Source of the DNA: Enterococcus rivorum
Lineage (GTDB): Bacteria; Bacillota; Bacilli; Lactobacillales; Enterococcaceae
Length of the DNA: 64,000 nucleotides
Reading direction: 5' to 3'
Assembly (NCBI RefSeq): GCF_001742285.1
Contig: NZ_MIEK01000005.1
Location: 1-64,000 of the forward strand
The notes beneath the pieces were generated by a model. That model was not told where the DNA came from. It saw only the letters and a list, made by a program, of their open reading frames with translations, and searched no databases. Below, in pieces: positions 1-7,730 of the stretch. Positions within the stretch are counted from its first letter, which is position 1. Every line of letters begins with the position of its first letter. The position numbers and the translations under genes are program-made.

Positions 1-17
1 GAAAGGAAGAACATAGA

Positions 18-155
18 ATGGAAAGAGAGACAAGCATATTAAGTTGGATGATTTACACAGTTGTTATAGGCGGAATTATTTTCGCTGTAGCGAAAGTGAC
101 ATTCCCAGGATTAACGAACCAAGTGTTTGAGTATTTACAAGGGTTACTCCCGTAA
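18..155 (+). CDS. Small hydrophobic membrane protein, tandem copy 1
   Basis: This is a 45-residue protein with one predicted membrane segment (about residues 11-28, rich in V, I, G and F), a short charged N-terminus (MERETS) and an amphipathic C-terminus ending LLP. A GAAAGGAAG ribosome site precedes the ATG. The family is not recognised. Size and topology would suit a pilin-like or accessory membrane peptide of the transfer system, or a small holin-like protein; this is inference only. Confidence 0.75.
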   Translation: MERETSILSWMIYTVVIGGIIFAVAKVTFPGLTNQVFEYLQGLLP

Positions 156-192
156 CCACCAAAAAAAGAGCCAATGAAAGGAAGAACATAGA

Positions 193-330
193 ATGGAAAG
201 AGAGACAAGCATATTAAGTTGGATGATTTACACAGTTGTTATAGGCGGAATTATTTTCGCTGTAGCGAAAGTGACATTCCCAGGATTAACGAACCAAGTG
301 TTTGAGTATTTACAAGGGTTACTCCCGTAA
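193..330 (+). CDS. Small hydrophobic membrane protein, tandem copy 2
   Basis: The 45-residue product is identical in sequence to that of the copy at 18-155, and the gene has the same ribosome site. The 37-bp spacers between copies hold no separate promoter that I can see, so the three copies are probably one transcript, which would raise the dose of a single product. Confidence 0.75.
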   Translation: MERETSILSWMIYTVVIGGIIFAVAKVTFPGLTNQVFEYLQGLLP

Positions 331-367
331 CCACCAAAAAAAGAGCCAATGAAAGGAAGAACATAGA

Positions 368-505
368 ATGGAAAGAGAGACAAGCATATTAAGTTGGATG
401 ATTTACACAGTTGTTATAGGCGGAATTATTTTTGCTGTAGCGAAAGTGACATTCCCAGGATTAACGAACCAAGTGTTTGAGTATTTACAAGGGTTACTCC
501 CGTAA
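368..505 (+). CDS. Small hydrophobic membrane protein, tandem copy 3
   Basis: The protein is identical to copies 1 and 2; the only coding change is TTC to TTT for Phe22. The sequence diverges from the repeat immediately after the stop codon and runs into a hairpin terminator, so this is the last copy of the array. Confidence 0.75.
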   Translation: MERETSILSWMIYTVVIGGIIFAVAKVTFPGLTNQVFEYLQGLLP

Positions 506-534
506 AATAGAAGACAAAGAAAGGAAAAGAAGCA

Positions 535-575
535 GCGGGTGTTCCACTAACAGGAAAGGACACTCGCTCTTTTAG
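535..575 (+). terminator. Rho-independent terminator after the tandem small genes
   Basis: GCGGGTGT at 535-542 pairs with ACACTCGC at 560-567 (one G-U pair), followed by TCTTTT. It closes the tandem small-gene transcript. Confidence 0.55.
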
Positions 576-598
576 TAGAATCAGTATGAGACAAACAG

Positions 599-1009
599 AT
601 GAAAACAAGCATCAAGAACGAGGGCTGGTTGCATAGGAAAGAGGAAGGACAAGCGGAAACACGCATTTTATCGGTGCCGAACCGGTTTGTGACGCGGTAT
701 AAAGACTATCATGGTGACGGACAAGCACGGATCGGAACGATCGCGTATTTAGTCAAAGAACGACATGTCCATTTTCCTCAAACTTACCTGACATGTGCCC
801 TGCACCGTGTGCAATATTTAGAGATCCAACATGGGGGTGGACGAATCCAACGGATACCCATTGGACGAATTGCCCATGATTTTCAAGAAGTAGACGGGGG
901 ACAAGAACCGTATTGGTTATTTATTCCACGTAAAAGTAAAAAGAAGAGGAGTGAATTTTTTTATGAGAAAAATAGTCACCTTATTAACCATCAGTACACT
1001 ATGCCTTAG
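599..1009 (+). CDS. Hypothetical basic protein
   Basis: A 136-residue ORF rich in Arg, Lys and His with no membrane segment and no family I recognise. No good ribosome site precedes the ATG, and its last 47 bases overlap the signal-peptide region of the next gene in another frame, so the end or the start may be imperfect. Position between a repeat array and a secreted hydrolase resembles the place of small regulators of surface-protein genes in enterococcal conjugative plasmids, but the sequence itself does not prove this. Confidence 0.5.
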   Translation: MKTSIKNEGWLHRKEEGQAETRILSVPNRFVTRYKDYHGDGQARIGTIAYLVKERHVHFPQTYLTCALHRVQYLEIQHGGGRIQRIPIGRIAHDFQEVDGGQEPYWLFIPRKSKKKRSEFFYEKNSHLINHQYTMP

Positions 1010-2207
1010 CATGAGTCCAATCAGCGGTTTTGCGATGGAGAGTGAGGCAGAAACAACCACAGAAACGAGCCTAGAAGCCACGGAAATAAGCAGTACAGAG
1101 ACGATCCCTGAATCAACTGAAACAAGCAATACAGACACAAAACCTGAACCAGTAGTACCCACAGAGACAACGACTGAAAGCGTACCGGAAACAACGACTG
1201 AAAGTAGTCAAATAGAACAGCCACTAAATCAAATACCGCAAGACGTGCCAACGAAGTATCCTTCAGAAGAACAAGTAGTACCGGACGTTCAACGGTTAGA
1301 TGGGGAAGCAATGCCTCTAAGAATAGAACGGAATCAAACGACAGAGGAATTTGTAAAAAAAGTTGGAAATGAAGCAAGAAAAGTTGCGGAAGAAAATGAT
1401 TTATTTGCGTCAGTCATGATCGCACAAGCGATTTTGGAATCGGGTAGTGGGTCAAGTCGATTGAGTCAAGCGCCCAACCACAATTTATTTGGGATGAAAG
1501 GCGAATTCGAAGGGCAATCTGTCTCATTTACCACACAAGAAGACGATGGAACAGGAAACCTGTACACGATACAATCGTCTTTCCGCAAATACCCGTCTTT
1601 CACAGAGTCATTTCAAGATTACAGTGATCTTCTAAAACAGGGTGTAAGCTGGAATGAAATGATTTATCAAGGGACTTGGAAAAGTATTGCCGGTACGTAT
1701 CAAAACGCCACAAAAAGTTTAACAGGCGTGTATGCCACAGACATTCATTATGACGAAAAACTGAACCAATTAATTGAAACGTATGGGTTAGCACGCTATG
1801 ACTTTCCAGAAGCTGAAGACGGACAATTTACGAAACCGTTAGCAGAAGAAGCCCCTGTCACGTCTACTTTTGGTGGAGAAGACAATCATAGAGGGGTCGA
1901 TTTTGCGACTAACGAAGGGACACCGATTCACGCAATGGCGGCTGGGACAGTCATTTTTGCACACTATCACGACTCATGGGGAAACTATGTCGCTATTCAA
2001 CATTCAAACGGCTTAGTGAGTTTATACGCTCACCAATCAGCATTTGCAGTAAGTGTTGGCGATACTGTTATGCAAGGGCAAGTGATCGGCTTTGTTGGGT
2101 CAACAGGAAACAGTACAGGAAGTCATTTACATTTAGAAATTTGCCAAGACTCTACACTAACACCAGAAAAGCTTGTTGATCCTATGAGTGTGATATCCAA
2201 TGGCTAA
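963..2207 (+). CDS. Secreted two-domain wall hydrolase (glucosaminidase + M23 peptidase)
   Basis: A signal peptide (MRKIVTLLTISTLCLS onward, ending near GFAM) is followed by a Thr/Glu/Ser-rich linker. Next comes a GH73-like glucosaminidase domain (residues about 120-280, with SVMIAQAILESGSGSS and NLFGMKG), then a C-terminal M23 metallopeptidase with HRGVD and HLHLE zinc motifs. It should cleave glycan strands and peptide cross-links at the cell surface, probably to open the wall for the transfer channel or to remodel it. I chose ATG 963 over GTG 951 because of the GAGGAGTG site. The gene at 7731 is a close paralogue with the same domain order. Confidence 0.88.
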   Translation: MRKIVTLLTISTLCLSMSPISGFAMESEAETTTETSLEATEISSTETIPESTETSNTDTKPEPVVPTETTTESVPETTTESSQIEQPLNQIPQDVPTKYPSEEQVVPDVQRLDGEAMPLRIERNQTTEEFVKKVGNEARKVAEENDLFASVMIAQAILESGSGSSRLSQAPNHNLFGMKGEFEGQSVSFTTQEDDGTGNLYTIQSSFRKYPSFTESFQDYSDLLKQGVSWNEMIYQGTWKSIAGTYQNATKSLTGVYATDIHYDEKLNQLIETYGLARYDFPEAEDGQFTKPLAEEAPVTSTFGGEDNHRGVDFATNEGTPIHAMAAGTVIFAHYHDSWGNYVAIQHSNGLVSLYAHQSAFAVSVGDTVMQGQVIGFVGSTGNSTGSHLHLEICQDSTLTPEKLVDPMSVISNG

Positions 2208-2506
2208 AAAAGTTTGCCGTCAAAAAGAGAAGTCAGTTAGAGAAAAACTTGCAGATTTTGGAAATGTGACTGAAGAAACACATCGATTGATTTGACAGAC
2301 CCGTCTACAGTCATACCTATTTTATTTTTATTGGTTGGTTTGGTGTTTATTATATTGGATTTTCTGAACGATTAAAGACAATTGAAAAGTTGAAACGAGA
2401 AGGAGTGAACAGAAAAATGAATCTAAATAAAATGTCGAAGGATACGTTAAGTTGGGCGCAAGAAGTTGTGAAACAAACAGGACGTGAGTTGATTATTGTC
2501 AAATAA
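2200..2506 (+). pseudogene. Probable frameshifted small membrane protein gene
   Basis: ATG 2200 overlaps the previous stop codon and opens a 31-codon charged ORF ending at 2295. A different frame then runs without a stop through a hydrophobic stretch (YFIFIGWFGVYYIG), a basic helix (LKTIEKLKREG) and on to TAA 2506, with an internal ATG at 2417. Joining the two frames near 2290 gives one plausible bitopic protein of about 100 residues. Either a frameshift has broken the gene, or only short peptides at 2200-2295 and 2417-2506 are made. Confidence 0.4.
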
Positions 2507-2553
2507 AAGAGTGGTCACACAGGAATATTGGCGGTTCAAAAGGTGGAGAAACA

Positions 2554-2775
2554 GTGACAGGTTATTCTGTCATGATTGAAGATATCAAGGAATACTTGAA
2601 AAAAAACGGCTGGTCAACGATTGAGGACATATTAGAGAATGTTCCTTCAGCAAGAGAGCATTATGCCAATCCTAAACCTAGTTTACGAGCAACATTGAGG
2701 GAAAAGTGGAATGAACATTGGGTAGAGTGTAAACGAGGTAAAGAATTTCGGACAATTCTCTATAAACTAAAATGA
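2554..2775 (+). CDS. Hypothetical small protein
   Basis: The 73-residue protein is charged and has no membrane segment. The start is GTG 2554 with AGGTGGAG five bases upstream; an ATG at 2572 is in frame but has no ribosome site. The sequence (DIKEYLKKNGWSTIEDIL and a Lys/Arg-rich C-terminus) suggests a helical nucleic-acid-binding or winged-helix fold, which is only a guess. It lies in a run of closely spaced small genes ahead of the coiled-coil surface protein. Confidence 0.6.
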   Translation: MTGYSVMIEDIKEYLKKNGWSTIEDILENVPSAREHYANPKPSLRATLREKWNEHWVECKRGKEFRTILYKLK

Positions 2776-2788
2776 GGGGGAGTTAATT

Positions 2789-2992
2789 GTGAAAAAGGGA
2801 ATCATGTTAGTTAGTACGGTGTTGGTCATAGTATTTGTATTATTTATGTTGGATTTCAATAAATATTATCCAGTGAGTGTTATTCTCCTTTGTCTTTCTC
2901 TTTTCAAGGTGATTGACTTTATTCAGTTGGAAGAATTGAGAGAAGACGGTAATAACAGTGTTTGCTATAATAAAAATAAGGAAAAACTATAG
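2789..2992 (+). CDS. Small membrane protein
   Basis: The 67-residue protein begins at GTG 2789 after a GAGGGGGA site and has two adjacent hydrophobic segments (about residues 4-21 and 28-42), followed by an acidic then basic tail. No family is recognised. It is 13 bp upstream of the coiled-coil surface protein gene and probably co-transcribed with it. Confidence 0.6.
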   Translation: MKKGIMLVSTVLVIVFVLFMLDFNKYYPVSVILLCLSLFKVIDFIQLEELREDGNNSVCYNKNKEKL

Positions 2993-3004
2993 GAGGACAA
3001 AAAA

Positions 3005-4300
3005 ATGAAATTAGTAGAACAAATCAAAGGGTTATCAAAATCAAAAAAAATATTACTTACAGCCGTTACAGTGCTTGCCGTAGGCGGAATCGGCGGTACA
3101 GTCTATGCTAACGAGCAATCTAAGCAAAAATTAGCAGAGGCCCAAGAAACTGTAAATAAGGCTACAGGTGAGTTAAAAGAGTTGAACAAGGATATTAACA
3201 AACTATTTGATAGTAAAGATCCTAATTTTCTTGTTAAAGGTGTTACAGAAGGTCAAGTGGACGAATTAAAATCAAAAACAGATCCGATTTTTATTGTAGC
3301 AGAAGAGAAAAATAAAAAAATTGATTTTTCTGAATACAACAGAGAAAAAATGTCTACAGTTGAATCTATGGATAAGCTAGAAACAGCCTTTAAAACACAA
3401 TCAGCAATTAACAACCTTTACAAAAAAGATAAAGAGACATTAGCAATGAACGGATCAGATGTTAAAAAGGATTTACCAATTGTGGACGATTTAAAAACGG
3501 AAACGGTTGAGACTACGAAAAAGGAGTTCTTCAAACAAGATTCAAAAGTTCCCTATGAAAAAGTAGTCAATGAATTGATTTTAAATACAGAAAATCAATT
3601 GAAACAAATCGCTGTTGCTAAACAGGCAGTAGTTAAGGTGTTTAAAGACAACAAGGTTATTTCTACAGATAGTAAATTATACGATGCTGCTAAAGTAGAA
3701 ACAGATAAAATTAAGAATGAAAAAGCGAAAAAAGAGCTTGCCGATCAGCTTACTAAAGTAAAAGCTGACATTGATAAAAAAGCAAAAGAAGCGGAAGAGA
3801 AGAAAAAAGCTGAAGAAGTAAAAAAAGTAGCGGAGCAAACAAAAGTAGCTGAACAAAATGTAGCACAACAAGCGCAAGGAAATGTGACAAATAACAACTC
3901 CGGTGCCACTGGTGGAAATGAATCAAATACAGGTGGTGGCTACCCAACAGATAACGCGACTGGTGGTGGCGGTAATCAAGGCGGTGGTTCAGGTAATACT
4001 GGTGGAGAGCCTTCTAACCCTAACGCAGGAGGTGGTTCAGGTAATACTGGTGGAGAGCCTTCTAACCCTAACGCAGGAGGTGGTGCTGGTGGAGGATCAG
4101 GGAATGAGTCTACTGGTGGTGGACAAGTAGCTCCTCCAACAAACCAACATGGTCCTCAATGTGAACAACCAGGATTGTATCCAAGTTATGCTGCTGCTCA
4201 GGCTGCAGGGTTTGATGCTGGTGCAAATAGAGTTCGTGTCAAAGCAGTGTATTGTGAACATGGGGTAATCGTAGGTTATACGTACGAAATAACAGGATAA
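3005..4300 (+). CDS. Exported coiled-coil protein with Gly/Ser/Asn repeats
   Basis: The 431-residue protein has an N-terminal signal or anchor segment (residues about 16-35, ending VYANE) and a long Lys/Glu helical region with an Ala/Lys/Glu coiled coil around 250-285. A flexible Gly-rich region follows, with two perfect copies of GSGNTGGEPSNPNAGG. The conserved C-terminal block (HGPQCEQPGLYPSYAAAQAA onward) contains two Cys. No sortase motif is present, so it may stay anchored by its N-terminus. The AGGAGGAC site is strong and a terminator follows, so this closes the 2.5-4.3 kb operon. A surface role in mating contact is inferred from context. Confidence 0.8.
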   Translation: MKLVEQIKGLSKSKKILLTAVTVLAVGGIGGTVYANEQSKQKLAEAQETVNKATGELKELNKDINKLFDSKDPNFLVKGVTEGQVDELKSKTDPIFIVAEEKNKKIDFSEYNREKMSTVESMDKLETAFKTQSAINNLYKKDKETLAMNGSDVKKDLPIVDDLKTETVETTKKEFFKQDSKVPYEKVVNELILNTENQLKQIAVAKQAVVKVFKDNKVISTDSKLYDAAKVETDKIKNEKAKKELADQLTKVKADIDKKAKEAEEKKKAEEVKKVAEQTKVAEQNVAQQAQGNVTNNNSGATGGNESNTGGGYPTDNATGGGGNQGGGSGNTGGEPSNPNAGGGSGNTGGEPSNPNAGGGAGGGSGNESTGGGQVAPPTNQHGPQCEQPGLYPSYAAAQAAGFDAGANRVRVKAVYCEHGVIVGYTYEITG

Positions 4301-4310
4301 AACAAATTTG

Positions 4311-4352
4311 AAGAAGTGAAAAGCTGAAAATGCTTTTCACTTCTTTTCTTTT
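4311..4352 (+). terminator. Rho-independent terminator
   Basis: AAGAAGTGAAAAGC at 4311-4324 pairs perfectly with GCTTTTCACTTCTT at 4332-4345 around a 7-base loop, followed by a T-rich tract. It separates the coiled-coil gene from the LPQTG adhesin gene. Confidence 0.85.
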
Positions 4353-4378
4353 AATTTTAACTCTAAGGAGGTACGAAC

Positions 4379-7015
4379 GTGAAGAGACCAAGATCAAGAA
4401 GTCCGTCAAAAAGATGGACTTTTTCAATTCGCCTAAATACAAAACTAATTACGAAAACGGAAGGAAATGAAGAAATGCAAAAAAAAGGTAGTAATGTGTT
4501 TATGTTGATTGTCATGTTGTTAAATCTGTTGGTAATGCCGACTGTTACTTTTGCGGAATCAATAACGACGCCAAAGAATGAAAAAGAGACAACTATTGAT
4601 GATTCTTCAGTTTTACAAAATACAGAATATGATGAAGCGCTCAAATTTTTTGATGGATATGAAAAGCGATTCGATATTTATGATTCTGAGTCTGCACGTG
4701 AAGAAGGTGCGAAAATTCAAAAGTACTCTAACATAATGAGTGCTAATAGTAACCAGTTTCTTAGAATGGCAAGAGCAGGTATTGTAATTGATGTTCCTGC
4801 GTGGACGAACATTCCTGATACTGATACTAGATGGACACGTATAGATGGTGCTTCTATTCAGGAATTTGGTTGGTATGGAAAACGATTCAACAATGAAGTC
4901 TCTTGGTGTATACAATTAGGAGTTCCTATGTCAGTGGGATTGAATGATAGTTACGTTCAAATTCTACGAAATGATGACTTTTTAGAAAAAGCTTCAATTA
5001 TTGCTCTTTACGGATATCACAAACAGCCTAGTTTATTAAATGAGCTTCAAACACAAATGATGATATGGGAATTGCAAGGAAATAGGTTAGATGCTATTGT
5101 CATGGGTACGCCTAATTATCAAAATTTCAAAAATGAAGTAAATAGACAAGTAAACTGGTTCTACACTACTCCAAGTTTTCATAATAAAGAATTAACGTTA
5201 GATATTGACAAGCCAGTTACGATTACAGATACAACAGGAGCTTTTTCAAACTATAAGGCTAAAGCGCTTTTTAATACTGCAAATATTGATTACCAAAAAT
5301 CAGGTAATCAAGTAACACTTACTGCGAGAAAAAATTCAGGAGAATCAGGAAAACTTACATTTGAGTATGACATTCCAGCTGACTATGAAGGTTCTCCAAT
5401 TGTATTGGAAGCTCCTTGGACACAAAACAACATGGTTGGAAAAGTAAGTGATCCAACAAGAGTAAATATTCCTTATAAAGTTAATCTTCAGGGCGACTTT
5501 TTGATTCGTAAATTAGACGAAAAAACAGGTAAGCCGATTCCAGGAATGGAAATGCTGATTACTTATCCAGACGGATCTACTCAAAAAGCAATTACCGATA
5601 ACAAAGGTGAATTTAAACCAAACGGAAAGTGGAATCAAGGAACAAATATCAAAGTAAAAGAAATTAAAGCCCCAGCTGGCTATGTGTCACATGGAGAAGA
5701 AAAAACAGTAACGATAGTTGCAAATGAAACAACGTCTGTAGTTTTCAAAAATCACACGCAAAAAGGTTTAATTAAAATCAACAAAACTAAAGAAGCCATT
5801 ACTAGTGCAACAACAAAAGAAACAGAATTTGGGAAAGACTACGATTTTGTCACTGAACAAGTGAACACTGAAGGCGCTGAATTTGTAATTAAAAATATCA
5901 AAGACAAAATCACTGCTGATGGTACGCTACATTACAAAGACGGTGAAATTGTAGGAACTCTTACAACAGACAAAGACGGAAAAGCAGAATTACCAAATTT
6001 GGAACTAGGAACGTACGAATTGATTGAAACAAAAGCACCATCGGGTCAAGTGATCGATACAACAGCTTATCCATTTGAATTCAAATATGCTGGTCAAGAA
6101 ATTGAAGTTGTGACAGCTGAACAGGATGTTAAGAATTTTATGCAAGAAATCGAGATTAGAACCCATAAATCAGAAGAAAAATTCACTAAATTTGAAGAAG
6201 AAAAAGCCCAGTACGAGATTGTTGAATCTGACAATAAAACGTTCGGGCTATTTTTAACGGAAGCTATGGTTGATGGGAACGGCACTGAAATTGCTCCAGC
6301 TGATGCGTTAATTGCTACAGCAAATACAGTAAAAGGGTTGTCAACAAGTAAAGAAAAAATTCCTGAAGGGAAATATTACATTCAAGAATTAAAAGTTGAC
6401 GAGAATCATGTTTTAGATCCAACAAAACATGAATTTGAATTCGACTACAGTATGACTGGTGACAATGGTGTTTACACAATTGATATTTGGGGAAATAAAG
6501 TCGTTTTTGAAGGACAACCAGAAAATAGAATGGCAAATCTTCCAATTATTAATGACTACATTAAAGGTGGACTAGAGTTTACTAAATTTGATAGTAGCAA
6601 CGGTGACACCTTAGCTCATGTAACGTTTGAACTTCTAAATGAACAAAAAGAAGTCATTATCACTAGAAAAACAGATGAAAATGGAAAAATTAAGCTAGAG
6701 AAAGACGAGCTACCAAAAGGTAAGTATTTCCTTCGAGAAAAACATGCTCTTGTAGGATATGTCCTTAATCAAAAGCTGATTCCATTTGAAATCAAGGAAA
6801 ATGGCGAAATTGTTACACTTGAAATGAAAAATGATCGTGAAGTTACAAAAATTACAACTGGTAAAGATGGAAAAGACGGAAGAACAATTATTAAGACATT
6901 GCCACAAACAGGAACACAAGAAAAAGTTAGTATTACATTAGTAGGTCTTGTGATTTTAGCAAGTCTAGTTTGTTATGAATATTTTCGTCTTAAAAAAGCA
7001 AAAGAAACAATCTAA
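4379..7015 (+). CDS. LPQTG cell-wall-anchored adhesin with thioester domain and Cna_B/SpaA repeats
   Basis: The 878-residue protein starts with a long basic N-region before the signal peptide (hydrophobic core about residues 40-58, cleavage near TFAE). A thioester-type adhesin domain follows: Cys177-Ile-Gln179 and the TQMMIW motif at 225-230 are the hallmark pair forming an internal Cys-Gln thioester that binds host molecules covalently. Four or more Cna_B/SpaA-like beta domains come next (about 380-460, 480-590, 600-720, 735-820), then LPQTG at 841, a membrane segment and a basic tail for sortase anchoring. GTG 4379 has a perfect AAGGAGGT; ATG 4475 is also in frame with a weaker site and would give a normal-length signal peptide. 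The role is attachment to host tissue or a mating partner. Confidence 0.88.
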   Translation: MKRPRSRSPSKRWTFSIRLNTKLITKTEGNEEMQKKGSNVFMLIVMLLNLLVMPTVTFAESITTPKNEKETTIDDSSVLQNTEYDEALKFFDGYEKRFDIYDSESAREEGAKIQKYSNIMSANSNQFLRMARAGIVIDVPAWTNIPDTDTRWTRIDGASIQEFGWYGKRFNNEVSWCIQLGVPMSVGLNDSYVQILRNDDFLEKASIIALYGYHKQPSLLNELQTQMMIWELQGNRLDAIVMGTPNYQNFKNEVNRQVNWFYTTPSFHNKELTLDIDKPVTITDTTGAFSNYKAKALFNTANIDYQKSGNQVTLTARKNSGESGKLTFEYDIPADYEGSPIVLEAPWTQNNMVGKVSDPTRVNIPYKVNLQGDFLIRKLDEKTGKPIPGMEMLITYPDGSTQKAITDNKGEFKPNGKWNQGTNIKVKEIKAPAGYVSHGEEKTVTIVANETTSVVFKNHTQKGLIKINKTKEAITSATTKETEFGKDYDFVTEQVNTEGAEFVIKNIKDKITADGTLHYKDGEIVGTLTTDKDGKAELPNLELGTYELIETKAPSGQVIDTTAYPFEFKYAGQEIEVVTAEQDVKNFMQEIEIRTHKSEEKFTKFEEEKAQYEIVESDNKTFGLFLTEAMVDGNGTEIAPADALIATANTVKGLSTSKEKIPEGKYYIQELKVDENHVLDPTKHEFEFDYSMTGDNGVYTIDIWGNKVVFEGQPENRMANLPIINDYIKGGLEFTKFDSSNGDTLAHVTFELLNEQKEVIITRKTDENGKIKLEKDELPKGKYFLREKHALVGYVLNQKLIPFEIKENGEIVTLEMKNDREVTKITTGKDGKDGRTIIKTLPQTGTQEKVSITLVGLVILASLVCYEYFRLKKAKETI

Positions 7016-7028
7016 ATATAAATGATAG

Positions 7029-7062
7029 AGCAGCCCGACTGATAACTTGCTGCTTTTTTTTT
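7029..7062 (+). terminator. Terminator after the adhesin gene
   Basis: AGCAGC at 7029-7034 pairs with GCTGCT at 7049-7054, followed by nine T. The stem is short but the T-tract is strong. Confidence 0.6.
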
Positions 7063-7078
7063 GGAAGGAGGAAACTGA

Positions 7079-7411
7079 ATGCCAACATTATCACTGTTTA
7101 TCACAGATTTTACGGGTCTATATGATAATCAAGATAATTTGATTGAGATTCAAATTCATAAAAAAGAGGCTCTGAAATTAGAGAGAAACAACCTGTTGAG
7201 ACAAAATAACAAATACACATCGATTCGTGTGTTGGGAGTTGTAGGTGATCCAGTGATTCCTATTATTCAAGGAACAGGGAGATACAAAAAATTAGGTATA
7301 TTTATGAGAAAGTCACAGCCGGCTCGTTCAAGTGTATATACTTTTAAAACAGCAAAAGGTATTACACGAAAAGACGTGGAAGCATGGAGAAAATACAAGA
7401 GAGGTGTATAA
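7079..7411 (+). CDS. Hypothetical protein of the surface module
   Basis: This is a 110-residue basic protein with a good AAGGAGG site and no membrane segment. The middle (YTSIRVLGVVGDPVIPIIQG) looks like a beta-strand core. I do not recognise a family. The next gene starts three bases after its stop. Confidence 0.65.
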   Translation: MPTLSLFITDFTGLYDNQDNLIEIQIHKKEALKLERNNLLRQNNKYTSIRVLGVVGDPVIPIIQGTGRYKKLGIFMRKSQPARSSVYTFKTAKGITRKDVEAWRKYKRGV

Positions 7412-7413
7412 GA

Positions 7414-7716
7414 ATGAATGGAAAACAGATATTTGAGCGTATTCAATACTTAGAACAACGTAACAGACAATTATTTTCTGAATTGGAACAAAAAAACACA
7501 GAGAATTTAATACTTCAAGATCACAACAAACAATTAATCTACACAACCAATCGTTCAGAAGCTAAAAAGAATAACGCACTTAGACAATTAAATCAAATCC
7601 AATTAGAAAATCAATTGCTTCAGAGTCATAACCAGCTACTTTCTCTGCAACTTAACCACAAAAAATCAGTATCAGTGTCGGTCCAAATTAAAAAGTCGCA
7701 GCTGTTAGCTATGTAA
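7414..7716 (+). CDS. Small coiled-coil protein
   Basis: The 100-residue, Gln/Asn/Leu-rich protein is predicted to be almost wholly coiled coil (QLFSELEQKNTENL, QLENQLLQSHNQLLSLQL). The start is set at ATG 7414, which has an AGAGGTG site and follows the previous stop; an in-frame ATG at 7384 would overlap that gene. The function is unknown; it may oligomerise with a neighbouring surface protein. Confidence 0.65.
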   Translation: MNGKQIFERIQYLEQRNRQLFSELEQKNTENLILQDHNKQLIYTTNRSEAKKNNALRQLNQIQLENQLLQSHNQLLSLQLNHKKSVSVSVQIKKSQLLAM

Positions 7717-7730
7717 GGAGGAAAAAGTTC

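Larger units (their letters stand above)
1..505 (+). repeat. Three tandem 175-bp repeats, each carrying one small gene
   Basis: The same 175-bp unit (ribosome site, 45-codon ORF, short spacer) occurs three times head to tail, with unit starts at 1, 176 and 351. The copies are identical in the coding part except one silent C-to-T change in the third. Because the window opens exactly inside a unit, more copies may lie upstream. The near-identity implies recent amplification or continuing homogenisation. Confidence 0.95.

Noticed and set aside
586-636. 16-codon peptide ahead of the 599 gene
   Set aside because: No ribosome site, and it overlaps the 599 frame; it could be a leader but nothing supports it.
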